DNA of 42,621 bases from Bacteroidales bacterium UBA755. Lineage in GTDB: Bacteria; Bacteroidota; Bacteroidia; Bacteroidales; UBA932. A model generated the notes under the pieces. The model was not told the origin of the DNA. It searched no databases and saw only the letters and a program-made list of their open reading frames with translations. Positions within the stretch are counted from its first letter, which is position 1. Every line of letters starts with the position of its first letter. The stretch spans positions 1 to 42,621 of the forward strand of contig DBKH01000048.1 of assembly GCA_002297815.1 (NCBI GenBank), read 5' to 3'. Positions 24,012 through 32,366 of the stretch are shown piece by piece. A program made the position numbers and the translations under genes.

Positions 24012-24711
24012 TTAGCCTTGCGAGGGAAAGATCCTCAGGGGACGTCAGTTTGAAATTATACCTCTCTCCGTTACAAAAAGAGAGAGGTATTCTATTTTTA
24101 CGCGCTACTGAGGCGTCATCGGTGAACGCGGTGTCAAAAGCTTGTGAATATGCAGTTTTAATGTCCTCAGACAGAAACATCTGCGGAGTCTGAGCTCCGA
24201 AAATCCGGCTACGGTCAACTTCTTCCCCCTCTGGAGAGATAAGCACTTCATTGCCGTCTTCATCCTTGACTTTATCTATGACCTTCAAAGTGTCAACCGA
24301 AGGCACGACCGGGATCAGAGCCCGCACCGAACCAGAATCCATCTGAGCGAACATATTCTTGATCAATTCGGTTGAAAGGAGGGGACGAACTCCATCATGG
24401 ATTGCCACCACAGCTCTGTCCGGCACCTTGCTCAGGGCATTCCTTACGGAATGGAAACGTGTAATCCCTCCAGCTACCAATGTTTGCGGATAGTTGAAGC
24501 CGGAGGATAGGCAGTATTCCTTCCAAAATGGAATATGATCTTTTGGAAGAACGGTGATAACTTTGATTCCAGGAATCGCAGCGACAAACTTCTCGATAGT
24601 TCTACGTAGGACCGGGACTCCATCTAGATCCAAGAATTGTTTAGGGACCGAGGAGCCCATTCTGACACCGCTACCAGCGGCCATAACGATTAATATTTTA
24701 TTTCTGTTCAT
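23974..24711 (-). CDS. ispD: 2-C-methyl-D-erythritol 4-phosphate cytidylyltransferase
   Basis: This 245-residue enzyme of the MEP isoprenoid pathway activates MEP with CTP. It has the nucleotide-binding loop IVMAAGSGVRMGSSVPKQFLDLDGVPVLRRTI, the central VAIHDGVRPLLS and the C-terminal NFKLTSPEDLSLAR. The ATG at 24711 is preferred: a TATATTTG -7 box (24730-24723) ends 11 bp upstream, so the longer frame from 24765 would not be transcribed. The final residues (LIISFWRTPLADR) extend past the usual end and overlap the convergent Lrp gene by 38 bp. Confidence 0.93.
   Translation of the reverse strand: MNRNKILIVMAAGSGVRMGSSVPKQFLDLDGVPVLRRTIEKFVAAIPGIKVITVLPKDHIPFWKEYCLSSGFNYPQTLVAGGITRFHSVRNALSKVPDRAVVAIHDGVRPLLSTELIKNMFAQMDSGSVRALIPVVPSVDTLKVIDKVKDEDGNEVLISPEGEEVDRSRIFGAQTPQMFLSEDIKTAYSQAFDTAFTDDASVARKNRIPLSFCNGERYNFKLTSPEDLSLARLIISFWRTPLADR
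24058..24096 (+). terminator. Intrinsic terminator of the Lrp gene, inside ispD
   Basis: ATACCTCTCTC (24058-24068) pairs perfectly with GAGAGAGGTAT (24080-24090) around an 11-nt loop, followed by TTCTATTTTT on the plus strand. It lies about 45 bp after the Lrp stop codon, within codons of ispD on the other strand. Confidence 0.75.
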
Positions 24712-24722
24712 AATAATTCTTA

Positions 24723-24751
24723 CAAATATAACTTTTTTCGTATATTTACAA
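24723..24751 (-). promoter_or_regulatory. Promoter of ispD
   Basis: TTG (24751-24749), an 18-bp spacer and TATATTTG (24730-24723) on the minus strand. The box ends 11 bp from the ATG at 24711, implying a very short leader. On the plus strand TATATTTA (24741-24748) may serve the divergent mreB. Confidence 0.5.
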
Positions 24752-24800
24752 GTTGTATAGTACACATTAAAGGTTATTAAAAGAAACGATATATTCAGTT

Positions 24801-25823
24801 ATGGCATTTTCATTTCTGACACAAGAGATAGCGATGGATCTCGGAACTGCCAACACCGTCATTTTCAGGAATGACGAGATTGTCATGGATGCTCCGAGCA
24901 TTGTCGCGATAGACAACAACACTGGCAAATGCATCGCAATTGGCCGACAGGCTAAACTCATGCACGAACACACGAACCCAGGAATCAAGACCATCAGGCC
25001 TCTTAGGAACGGTGTGATCGCTGACTTCAACGCTGCGGAGATGATGATCAAAGGCTTCATCAAGCAGGTTAACAGCAAGAAAAAGTCTCTGTTCACCCCT
25101 AACCTCAAGATTGTTGTAGGCATTCCTTCTGGAAGTACACAGGTGGAAATCAGAGCCGTACGCGACTCCTGTGAGCATGCAGGAGGACGCGATGTTTACT
25201 TGATTTATGAGCCAATGGCAGCTGCGTTGGGAATTGGTCTTGACGTGGAGGCACCTAAAGGCAACATGGTAGTGGACATCGGTGGAGGTACCGCTGAGAT
25301 CGCTGTTATCTCCCTAGGAGGTATCGTGCAGCAGGAAAGCATCAACACCGCAGGTGATGTGTTCAACAGCGACATCCAGTACTACATGCGCCAACAGCAC
25401 AACATAAAGATTGGAGAGACCACCGCTGAAAAAATCAAGTTCGCGGTCGGAGCAGTCATCCCGGATCTTGACGAGGAACCAGAGCCTTTTGTTGTGAACG
25501 GACCGAACTTGATGACAGCTCATCCAGTCGAGGCTACAGTTACCTATCAGGAGATTGCGCACTGCCTAGACAAGTCCATCGCGAAGCTGGAATCGTCTAT
25601 TCTTCATGTACTTGAGTTGACACCTCCGGAACTATATTCAGACATTGTTGAGAATGGGATATTCCTGTCCGGTGGAGGTGCACTGCTTCGTGGCCTTGCC
25701 AAGAGGTTCACGGAGAAGGTAAACATCCAATTCCATGTTGCAGAGGATCCGCTACGCGCTGTGGCGAGAGGAACTTGCATCGCCCTTAAGAAAACATCCA
25801 ACTATTCATTCCTGATGCGATAA
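24801..25823 (+). CDS. mreB: Rod shape-determining protein MreB
   Basis: The 340-residue bacterial actin homologue polymerises under the membrane and positions the elongation machinery. It shows the actin-fold motifs: phosphate 1 (IAMDLGTANTVIF), phosphate 2 (MVVDIGGGTAEIAVI) and the adenosine region (GIFLSGGGALLRGL), plus the MreB-typical YEPMAAALGIGLD. It leads the mreBCD-mrdA-rodA operon; its TAA shares one base with the mreC ATG (TAATG). Confidence 0.96.
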   Translation: MAFSFLTQEIAMDLGTANTVIFRNDEIVMDAPSIVAIDNNTGKCIAIGRQAKLMHEHTNPGIKTIRPLRNGVIADFNAAEMMIKGFIKQVNSKKKSLFTPNLKIVVGIPSGSTQVEIRAVRDSCEHAGGRDVYLIYEPMAAALGIGLDVEAPKGNMVVDIGGGTAEIAVISLGGIVQQESINTAGDVFNSDIQYYMRQQHNIKIGETTAEKIKFAVGAVIPDLDEEPEPFVVNGPNLMTAHPVEATVTYQEIAHCLDKSIAKLESSILHVLELTPPELYSDIVENGIFLSGGGALLRGLAKRFTEKVNIQFHVAEDPLRAVARGTCIALKKTSNYSFLMR

Positions 25824-26653
25824 TGCCAAAGGAGAGATCTGTCGCTCAGAGCATTTTCACGGTCGCGGTCTTCGTTATATTGGAGGTCGCGGCTGTTCTG
25901 ATGTTATCCAACAACAGCCAGATTCAAAGGCTTTGGATAGCGAGGATTTCTCATGGGTTTATGGCTAGCACATGGGGCGCGACACAAAGTGTCTCGAACT
26001 ACTTTTCTCTCAAGAAGCAAAATGATGCGTTGGCTTTGGAGAATGACCGACTTCTGAGACTTGTGCGCAGGTACGAATCAGTTCTAAGCACAAAAGACTC
26101 GTTGATGCGTCCACAAAAGGACGATGGGTTCAACTACATCCCTGCAACAATCATCAAATCAAGCACGAACAGCCAGCACAACTACCTGATTATCGACAAA
26201 GGTAGTGATGATGGGGTGATTCGTAACTCCGGGATAATCACATCTCAAGGTGTTATAGGAATAATTGATGCAGTCAGTGCTCACTATTCCTACGCGATTT
26301 CATTCCTCAACACAGAACTATTCATTAGTGCCCGATTAGGTAATTCCGGAGCTGTTGGCCCTCTTGCCTGGGATGGCATTAGTTCTGACGGAGCAATACT
26401 TAAGGAGATACCACTACAATTTAGGTTTGCACCCGGAGACACTGTCTATACTAGCGGATATTCTACTATTTTCCCTCCAGACATCCCAATTGGAGTAGCT
26501 GGAGAGTCGAAAATCATAAATGGAGCCACAAACGAGATCAGAGTTAAGCTGTTCCAAGATCACAAGGCATTGAAGTATGTCACTATAGTGTCTAACACAA
26601 GGTCAGAGGAAATCGAAGCCATCGAAAAGCAAGAAGAGTTGTCAGAAAAATGA
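25823..26653 (+). CDS. mreC: Rod shape-determining protein MreC
   Basis: The 276-residue protein has one N-terminal transmembrane helix (about 10-28), a coiled coil (about 65-100, KKQNDALALENDRLLRLVRRYES) and the paired beta-barrel periplasmic domain, with NYLIIDKGSDDGVIRNSGIITSQGVIGII as the clearest match. MreC links MreB to PBP2/RodA. It begins in the mreB stop codon and overlaps mreD by the ATGA tetranucleotide. Confidence 0.93.
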   Translation: MPKERSVAQSIFTVAVFVILEVAAVLMLSNNSQIQRLWIARISHGFMASTWGATQSVSNYFSLKKQNDALALENDRLLRLVRRYESVLSTKDSLMRPQKDDGFNYIPATIIKSSTNSQHNYLIIDKGSDDGVIRNSGIITSQGVIGIIDAVSAHYSYAISFLNTELFISARLGNSGAVGPLAWDGISSDGAILKEIPLQFRFAPGDTVYTSGYSTIFPPDIPIGVAGESKIINGATNEIRVKLFQDHKALKYVTIVSNTRSEEIEAIEKQEELSEK

Positions 26654-27159
26654 AAAACAGTTTTGCATTGACTTACATTCTGTTGACAGTTGCTCAGATG
26701 ATTTTGAGCAACTACTTTCATTTCACGCCATTTATGATGATGACAATCCTGCCAGTGATGGTCTTCTGCATTCCAACCAAAATTGACTCTGTTCGCGCGA
26801 TGCTGATTGCCTTTGTCACAGGCTTGGCTGTGGATTTCTTTGCAGAAGGGACTCTCGGTCTCAATGCCATGTCGCTTGTCCCTGTGGCCTTGCTTAGGCG
26901 TCCCGTCATTGGCATGTTTTTCGGCAATGAGCCTTTTGAACAAAAAGAGAGTGTCACCATCCGGAAATACGGATTCGCAAGAGTCTCTCTGGCCATCATC
27001 CTAATGACTGCTCTATTCCTTCTTGTATATGTTATCGCTGATTGCGCAGGCACAAGACCAACATGGTTCATCGCCACCAAACTAGGGCTGTCAACAATGG
27101 CAAGTTACCTTGCGTCAATCTGTGTTATCAATCTCCTTGCCTATGAAGACAGAAGGTAG
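26650..27159 (+). CDS. mreD: Rod shape-determining protein MreD
   Basis: This 169-residue integral membrane protein has about five hydrophobic segments and the MreD-like ATGLAVDFFAEGTLGLNAMSLVPVALLR region (seen here as VTGLAVDFFAEGTLG). It is less conserved in sequence than its neighbours, and the assignment rests on size, topology and position between mreC and mrdA. Its last 17 bp overlap the start of mrdA. Confidence 0.88.
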   Translation: MKNSFALTYILLTVAQMILSNYFHFTPFMMMTILPVMVFCIPTKIDSVRAMLIAFVTGLAVDFFAEGTLGLNAMSLVPVALLRRPVIGMFFGNEPFEQKESVTIRKYGFARVSLAIILMTALFLLVYVIADCAGTRPTWFIATKLGLSTMASYLASICVINLLAYEDRR

Positions 27160-28987
27160 AGGCAAAACTTTGATTATAGGGCTGTTGGTCATCGCGGTGA
27201 TTATTCTATGCAAGTTGTTCTACATCCAAATCATCGATGACAAATACAAAATCAATGCGTCCAACAACTCGATGGTCTATGACATCATCTATCCGACAAG
27301 GGGCATCATCTATGACCGAAACGGAAAGATAATCGTCAGCAACAAAGTCACTTACGACATTCTTGTCACTCCAAGGGAAGTCAAGCAGTTCGACACTCTG
27401 ATGCTAGCTGATGCACTTAATGTGACACCTGATTTCATTAGAGGCAAGATGAAGGAATATGCTAAAAATCGTCGTCGGATTGGCTACCAGAGTGTGGTGA
27501 TGCTAAAACAGATAAAGCCAGAAACCTACATGAAGTTCGCTGAGCTTCAGTATAATTTTCCGGGCTTCAGAGGACAGGCCAGAAGCATCAGAGACTATCC
27601 CGTCAACGCAGGTGGCAACCTTTTGGGTTACGTTTCCGAAGTTGATGCAGGATACATTGAGAAGCACCCCGGAGAGTATCGTTCCGGTGATTATGCCGGA
27701 AAAACAGGAATTGAGGCTGCACGAGAAAAGGAACTTCGAGGGGAAAAAGGGTATCACATCTATTTGCGCAACTCTCACAATCAAATCGAACAACGGTACA
27801 AGGACGGGGAAATGGACAAGGAAGCCGTTCCTGGTCATGATGTTTACACAACGATTGATGCTGATCTTCAGCAATACGGCCAGGAATTGATGAGAAACAA
27901 AGTCGGAAGCCTTGTTGCCATTGAGCCACGAACCGGTGAAATACTCACTTTGGTCTCCAGCCCAGGTGTTGATGTGAGCATGTTGGCTGACATAGGGCAG
28001 CATTATGACGAAATCATCAAAGACCCGCACAAGCCGATGTTCAACCGAGCCGTCCAAGCCCCCTATCCTCCGGGTTCCGTGTTCAAGCTCGTCAATGGTC
28101 TGATCGGGCTTCAGGAAGGAACATTAAACACAGAAATCACCTACCCGTGCAGTCAAGGCTACCATTTCGGCAATCATAAACTGGGGTGCCATGTTCACAA
28201 GTCTCCATTGAATCTGGAAGAAGCCATCATGATGTCTTGCAACGGCTATTTCTGCTATGTGCTCAAGAATATTCTCGAAAACAGAAAGTACCATGACATC
28301 GGGGAAGCACTTGACAAATGGAATGAATATGTCCAAAGTTTTGGTTTTGGGCACAAGTTAGGGACAGACTTCCCGGCTGAATTGGGAGGAACTATACCGA
28401 CTTCAAAACTGTACAACAAACGTTACGGGAAAGGTGGATGGAAGTTTACGACTATCATTTCGATTTCCATCGGCCAGGGTGAAGTTGGTGCTACACCTAT
28501 GCAGATTGCCAATCTTGCCGCTACTGTTGCCAACAGAGGTTGGTACAAGATTCCACACATTGTAAAGGCCTCTGATGGAGTTGAGATTGATCCAAAATAT
28601 TACGAGAGGCAGTACACAATGGTGGACACCACTAACTTCAAGAAAGTTATACAAGGAATGTGGAGAGCTGTGAATAGCGGTTTCGGATCGGGAGGAACAG
28701 CCTCAATAGCTGCGGTTCCCGGACTTGACATCTGTGGAAAAACCGGTACCGCCCAGAATCCGCGTGGAGCTGACAATTCCGTGTTCCTCTGCTTTGCCCC
28801 GAAAGACAATCCGAAGATTGCTGTTGCGGCCTACATAGAGAACGCTGGTTTTGGAGCGACATGGGCCGCCCCAATCGCCTCTCTTCTAGTTGAGAAATAT
28901 CTCAACGGTGAGATTAGTGACGTACGTCGTCCTCTAGAAGACAGAGTTCTTCAGGGGAACTTGATGTCTCGTGTGAAAACATATTAA
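27143..28987 (+). CDS. mrdA: Penicillin-binding protein 2 (elongasome transpeptidase)
   Basis: The 614-residue class B PBP cross-links peptidoglycan during elongation. It has an N-terminal membrane anchor (about 8-25), the dimerisation domain with RGIIYDRNGKIIVSN, and the transpeptidase domain with S312-V-F-K315 in PPGSVFKLVNG, the SCN motif (MSCNGYF) and K533-T-G-T. The ATG at 27143 gives MKTEGRGKTLIIGLLVI; it lies inside the mreD 3' end (17-bp overlap). A longer frame from 27110 adds residues with no homology. rodA follows after 12 bp. Confidence 0.94.
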   Translation: MKTEGRGKTLIIGLLVIAVIILCKLFYIQIIDDKYKINASNNSMVYDIIYPTRGIIYDRNGKIIVSNKVTYDILVTPREVKQFDTLMLADALNVTPDFIRGKMKEYAKNRRRIGYQSVVMLKQIKPETYMKFAELQYNFPGFRGQARSIRDYPVNAGGNLLGYVSEVDAGYIEKHPGEYRSGDYAGKTGIEAAREKELRGEKGYHIYLRNSHNQIEQRYKDGEMDKEAVPGHDVYTTIDADLQQYGQELMRNKVGSLVAIEPRTGEILTLVSSPGVDVSMLADIGQHYDEIIKDPHKPMFNRAVQAPYPPGSVFKLVNGLIGLQEGTLNTEITYPCSQGYHFGNHKLGCHVHKSPLNLEEAIMMSCNGYFCYVLKNILENRKYHDIGEALDKWNEYVQSFGFGHKLGTDFPAELGGTIPTSKLYNKRYGKGGWKFTTIISISIGQGEVGATPMQIANLAATVANRGWYKIPHIVKASDGVEIDPKYYERQYTMVDTTNFKKVIQGMWRAVNSGFGSGGTASIAAVPGLDICGKTGTAQNPRGADNSVFLCFAPKDNPKIAVAAYIENAGFGATWAAPIASLLVEKYLNGEISDVRRPLEDRVLQGNLMSRVKTY

Positions 28988-28999
28988 TGGGATCAAGTG

Positions 29000-30445
29000 A
29001 TGGAGAATTTTTCGGACAGAGGAATTAAAAAAAGTGTTGACTGGACCTTGGTGATCACCTATCTGGTGCTCATTATCATAGGTTGGGTGAACATCTATGC
29101 CTCCATCCACTCTGACGGTCCTGCAAGCATATTCGATTACAATTTTCGCTGTGGGAAGCAGTTTGTTTGGATTCTGACAGCGCTTGGCCTTGCGGCTCTG
29201 ATTCTGTTCGTAGTCAATGCTCAACTTTGGGAAAGCGCTTCGGTCCCTTTGTATCTAGGAGTACTGTGTTTGCTTGTCGCTGTCATATTCCTTGGTGTTG
29301 AAGTCAAAGGGTCGCGCTCATGGTTTGAATTTGGCCCCATCCGATTCCAGCCTGCTGAAGTGTCCAAAATCACCACTTCGTTGCTCTTAGCCACGATAAT
29401 GAGTCAGGCTAACTTCAAGATTACCAGATTCAAGGACTTTATGCTTACAGCCTTGATTCTGGGGGTTCCGATGCTTGTGATTTTGGCGGAAAGTGAGACT
29501 GGTTCTGCCCTGGTTTATGTAGGGTTCATCTTCGTGATGTACCGTGAAGGGTTTTCGGGTTGGTGGATCTTCTGCATAGGAGCTGCTGCGTTGTTGTTTA
29601 TCTTGACACTGACGGCTTCACCGTATGTTTCCATGCTTGTGCTAATTGGAATTTTGCTTGTCTGCAACACATTGGATTCCAGTAGAATCGGCATTCTGTT
29701 CTGGATCTGTGCCGTTGCTTTTCTGATCTTTTGTTTACTGCCTTGGATTCTTGGTCTGTTCAATCCCGAAAGTTTCTTAGGGAAGCTTAATCCTCTTTAT
29801 GTCCTGATTGGTGTGTGCGCATGCGTGATTCCTTTCATGATTGTTCAAGGGTATAAGGCTCGCAAAAGATTCTTGTCATTGTCTGCACTGGGGTTGATTG
29901 CGGGGATTGCTCTAATTTTCTCCACAGACTTCATTTTCAATAACATATTACAAGACCACCAGCGCAAGAGAATAGAAGTGCTTCTCGGCATGAAAGAGGA
30001 CCCAACCGGTGTAGGATACAATGTCAATCAGAGTATGATTGCGATTGGTTCCGGTGGGCTGACCGGTAAAGGTTTCCTTGGAGGTACTCAGACAACTTTC
30101 GGTTTTGTGCCAGAGCAGAGCACCGATTTCATTTTCTGTACAGTAGGAGAAGAATGGGGATTCGTTGGCTGCCTTGTTGTGATTTCGCTTTACGTCTTTC
30201 TTATAATAAGAATCATTTCCGATGCAGAAAAAAGTCGTGAGTCGTTCACCCGAATTTACGGCTACTGTGTGGCCTCATGCATATTCATGCACCTTTTCAT
30301 CAACATTGGTATGACAATCGGCCTAATGCCCGTAATCGGCATTCCTCTTCCTCTTCTGAGCTACGGGGGCTCCTCCCTTTGGGCTTTCACAGTGCTGATT
30401 TTTATCTTTATAGCACTTTACCGGCAGGAAAAGAAGTACTTTTAA
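29000..30445 (+). CDS. rodA: Peptidoglycan glycosyltransferase RodA (SEDS family)
   Basis: The 481-residue SEDS polymerase works with PBP2. It shows about ten transmembrane segments and SEDS motifs: GSRSWFEFGPIRFQPAEVSKI, the catalytic-loop region PEQSTDFIFCTVGEEWGF, and GMTIGLMPVIGIPLPLLSYGGSS near the end. It is longer than E. coli RodA because of an extra hydrophobic stretch around residues 190-310, as is common in Bacteroidota. ATG 29000 is preferred to a GTG one codon upstream. It ends the operon; tRNA-Leu follows. Confidence 0.95.
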   Translation: MENFSDRGIKKSVDWTLVITYLVLIIIGWVNIYASIHSDGPASIFDYNFRCGKQFVWILTALGLAALILFVVNAQLWESASVPLYLGVLCLLVAVIFLGVEVKGSRSWFEFGPIRFQPAEVSKITTSLLLATIMSQANFKITRFKDFMLTALILGVPMLVILAESETGSALVYVGFIFVMYREGFSGWWIFCIGAAALLFILTLTASPYVSMLVLIGILLVCNTLDSSRIGILFWICAVAFLIFCLLPWILGLFNPESFLGKLNPLYVLIGVCACVIPFMIVQGYKARKRFLSLSALGLIAGIALIFSTDFIFNNILQDHQRKRIEVLLGMKEDPTGVGYNVNQSMIAIGSGGLTGKGFLGGTQTTFGFVPEQSTDFIFCTVGEEWGFVGCLVVISLYVFLIIRIISDAEKSRESFTRIYGYCVASCIFMHLFINIGMTIGLMPVIGIPLPLLSYGGSSLWAFTVLIFIFIALYRQEKKYF

Positions 30446-30455
30446 GAATTTTTAG

Positions 30456-30463
30456 TAACTTTG
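30456..30463 (+). promoter_or_regulatory. -7 box of tRNA-Leu
   Basis: TAACTTTG matches TAnnTTTG and ends 9 bp before the mature tRNA, so the tRNA is probably transcribed from its own start rather than only from the rodA operon. A -33 box in the end of rodA is not clear. Confidence 0.5.
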
Positions 30464-30472
30464 CAATCTATT

Positions 30473-30557
30473 GCCTTGGTGGTGAAATGGTAGACACGAG
30501 GGACTTAAAATCCCTTGGACAGAAATGTCCGTGCGGGTTCGATTCCCGCCTGAGGCA
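30473..30557 (+). tRNA. tRNA-Leu (anticodon TAA)
   Basis: The 85-nt gene folds as a class II tRNA. The acceptor stem is GCCTTGG with CTGAGGC (one A-T, two G-T pairs) and discriminator A. The anticodon stem is AGGGA/TCCCT with loop CTTAAAA, giving TAA. A long variable arm follows (TGGACAGAAATGTCCG), then the T arm GCGGG-TTCGATT-CCCGC. The CCA end is not encoded (ACAC follows). Confidence 0.96.
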
Positions 30558-30571
30558 CACAACCCAAATTT

Positions 30572-30652
30572 CTGAGGTGGAGCAAAAGGCACAAAGACGG
30601 CCTACGCGCTTCGCGCGCCCTATCCGGGTAAAGGGCCGCCAAGGCACCTCAG
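30572..30652. other. Highly structured palindromic element next to tRNA-Leu
   Basis: An outer stem CTGAGGTG (30572-30579) / CACCTCAG (30645-30652) encloses a second stem GACGGCC (30596-30602) / GGCCGCC (30634-30640). Inside it are two hairpins, CGCGC-TTC-GCGCG (30605-30617) and CCC-TATCC-GGG (30618-30628). The layout is a multi-branched fold on either strand. It could be the terminator of the leftward GH18 gene, a mobile-element end or an unnamed RNA. No T-run follows on either strand. Confidence 0.55.
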
Positions 30653-30683
30653 GGCATCGATTGCCATTCATTCTGCACACGGG

Positions 30684-31679
30684 CTATCTCAGCCCCTCAT
30701 AGACTGCTTTGGCAAGGTCATGCGAGGCATTGTCGGCATTATATTCCCAATACATCCCTCCTCGGAGTCCGTTGGACACGATGTAGTGGCATTTCTCGGC
30801 AATGGACCTTGTGTTCTCATAGCCAAAGAGCATGTTTCCAAGCGAGTCAAGAATCATCGGGACCTTGGCGGTGTCATCCCAAAACTCCTTGTCAGTTAAA
30901 GATTCTTTACTATACGGGACATAGCCGTTGACACCCCTGCCGTAGAAAGGCATTCCCATGACGATCTTGCGTGGAGGGACACCAACAGCGATGTGCTTAC
31001 GCACAGCCTCGTCCGCTGTGCAGTTGCCGGCATATTCAGACCTATAGAGAGCCGCATGGTGTGTGTTTTGGGTCCCCATGTCGTAGGACATGACGTTGAC
31101 ATAATCTAGATAAGGGAGAACCGCCTTGAAATCAATGTAGTCGGCATTGCACACCGATGCGATGGTGAGTAGTTTCTTTTTCCCAAGAGAGGACCGGAGA
31201 TCCCGCATCAGCAGGGTAAAATTGGCCTTGTCATCTGGGGAAGAGGAGATTCCAGCGATGTCACTTCCGGGATATTCCCAATCGATGTCGATGCCGTCAA
31301 GGCCGAACTCTTTTACAACCCTAGCGCAATCACGGGCGAAACTCCTTCTTTTCGCAGGATCCGAAGCCATCTCGCTGAAACGTCCGCTCCCCCATCCTCC
31401 TACAGAAAGGAGAACCTTCAAGGATGGTTTGGTCTTCTTCAGGCCAGCCACCTGACTCAATCCGTTCCCTTCCGGCAACACCACCCCATCAAATGTCTCG
31501 TTGACATGCCCGAAAGCATAATTGATGTGAGTCACAAGATTAGCGTCTGGAAGCTCGTTGTGGACACCCATAAGGTAGGCTCCAACGATCATTTCTTTAT
31601 CATTATCCGCTCCTTTGCCACAGGCGCAACTGCACAGAACTATAAGCGTGAAGGAAATATAAAAGGCAATTCTCTTCAT
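30684..31679 (-). CDS. Glycoside hydrolase family 18 lipoprotein (chitinase/endo-beta-N-acetylglucosaminidase type)
   Basis: The 331-residue protein has a signal peptide with cysteines in a lipobox-like context (IVLCSCACGKG; Cys18 or Cys20 could be lipidated). It continues as a GH18 barrel: VLLSVGGWGSGRFSEM and the catalytic DGIDIDWEYP with Glu135 as acid/base, then VNVMSYDMG and GMPFYGRG. GH18 enzymes cleave beta-1,4 GlcNAc linkages in chitin or N-glycans using the substrate acetamido group. The substrate cannot be fixed from sequence. It lies 31 bp downstream of the DUF486 gene on the same strand, so they are likely co-transcribed. Confidence 0.9.
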   Translation of the reverse strand: MKRIAFYISFTLIVLCSCACGKGADNDKEMIVGAYLMGVHNELPDANLVTHINYAFGHVNETFDGVVLPEGNGLSQVAGLKKTKPSLKVLLSVGGWGSGRFSEMASDPAKRRSFARDCARVVKEFGLDGIDIDWEYPGSDIAGISSSPDDKANFTLLMRDLRSSLGKKKLLTIASVCNADYIDFKAVLPYLDYVNVMSYDMGTQNTHHAALYRSEYAGNCTADEAVRKHIAVGVPPRKIVMGMPFYGRGVNGYVPYSKESLTDKEFWDDTAKVPMILDSLGNMLFGYENTRSIAEKCHYIVSNGLRGGMYWEYNADNASHDLAKAVYEGLR

Positions 31680-31710
31680 AATAATGTTGGAAATCCATCA
31701 ACAGGAATAA

Positions 31711-32082
31711 CTACTTCAAAAACACGAAGAAGACCGCTAGGACCAGACAGGCAAAGGCTGCGATGTGGTTCCAATGAAGCGCCTCGCCTTTGAAAAGAAG
31801 TGTAACAACGAGAGTAAACACAATCAGCGAGACAACTTCCTGAATGACTTTTAGTTGCATCAGTGTGAACGGGCCTCCATTGCCGTTGAAGCCGAGGCGG
31901 TTGGCGGGAACTTGGGCGCAATATTCAAAGAAAGCCAATCCCCAAGAGAAGAGGATTACTAGAATGAGTGGCCAACTCGTGGAGACTTTCATCTCTTGAA
32001 GCTTCAGATGGCCGTACCATGCGAATGTCATGAATATGTTGGAAAGGACCAACAGAAGGACTGTTCCTATAGCTCTAATCAT
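31711..32082 (-). CDS. DUF486 (DMT-type) membrane protein
   Basis: This 123-residue protein has four transmembrane segments and matches DUF486: GTVLLLVLSNIFMTFAWYGHL, ILVILFSWGLAFFEYCAQVPANRLG, GPFTLMQLKVIQEVVSL and the final helix. It is a small relative of the drug/metabolite transporter fold, with no known substrate. The ATG at 32082 is chosen over one at 32133, because a TACCTTTG -7 box (32111-32104) lies between them. Confidence 0.85.
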   Translation of the reverse strand: MIRAIGTVLLLVLSNIFMTFAWYGHLKLQEMKVSTSWPLILVILFSWGLAFFEYCAQVPANRLGFNGNGGPFTLMQLKVIQEVVSLIVFTLVVTLLFKGEALHWNHIAAFACLVLAVFFVFLK

Positions 32083-32103
32083 GTCTTTGAATATAAATGG
32101 ATA

Positions 32104-32111
32104 CAAAGGTA
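32104..32111 (-). promoter_or_regulatory. -7 box of the DUF486-GH18 genes
   Basis: CAAAGGTA on the plus strand is TACCTTTG on the minus strand, 21 bp before the ATG at 32082. No clear -33 box. Confidence 0.45.
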
Positions 32112-32137
32112 GTAATATTCTTTGGTTTGTCATGTCA

Positions 32138-32227
32138 CTTCGACAAGCTCAGTGACCACCGAGCCAACAGGTAGCTGAGCCTGTCAAAACACGGTCGCTG
32201 GGCCTGTGGTCCCTGAGCTTGTCGAAG
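32138..32227. repeat. REP-like palindromic repeat cluster
   Basis: CTTCGACAAGCTCAGTGACC (32138-32157) faces GGTCCCTGAGCTTGTCGAAG (32208-32227), complementary at 19 of 20 positions. Between them are two degenerate copies of the right arm, starting at 32170 (GGTAGCTGAGCCTGTC) and 32193 (GGTCGCTGGGCCTGTGG). The core resembles an extragenic palindrome seen in many unrelated bacterial genomes. It fills most of the gap between DUF486 and aspA (32083-32366). Confidence 0.8.
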
Positions 32228-32327
32228 GGCCGAAGCGAATGAAGTCCACCTCTAGATAAATAATAATTTGAAATTTATAGCGGCAATTTTGCTTATAATC
32301 TTTTTTGGACTTACCTTTGTCAGACGG

Positions 32328-32359
32328 TTTGTAAAACAATTTATAAATTAATAATTTTG
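32328..32359 (+). promoter_or_regulatory. Promoter of aspA
   Basis: TTTG (32328-32331), a 20-bp spacer and TAATTTTG (32352-32359): a textbook Bacteroidota promoter. It ends 7 bp before the ATG at 32367, so the transcript is nearly or fully leaderless. Confidence 0.75.
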
Positions 32360-32366
32360 ATTTATT

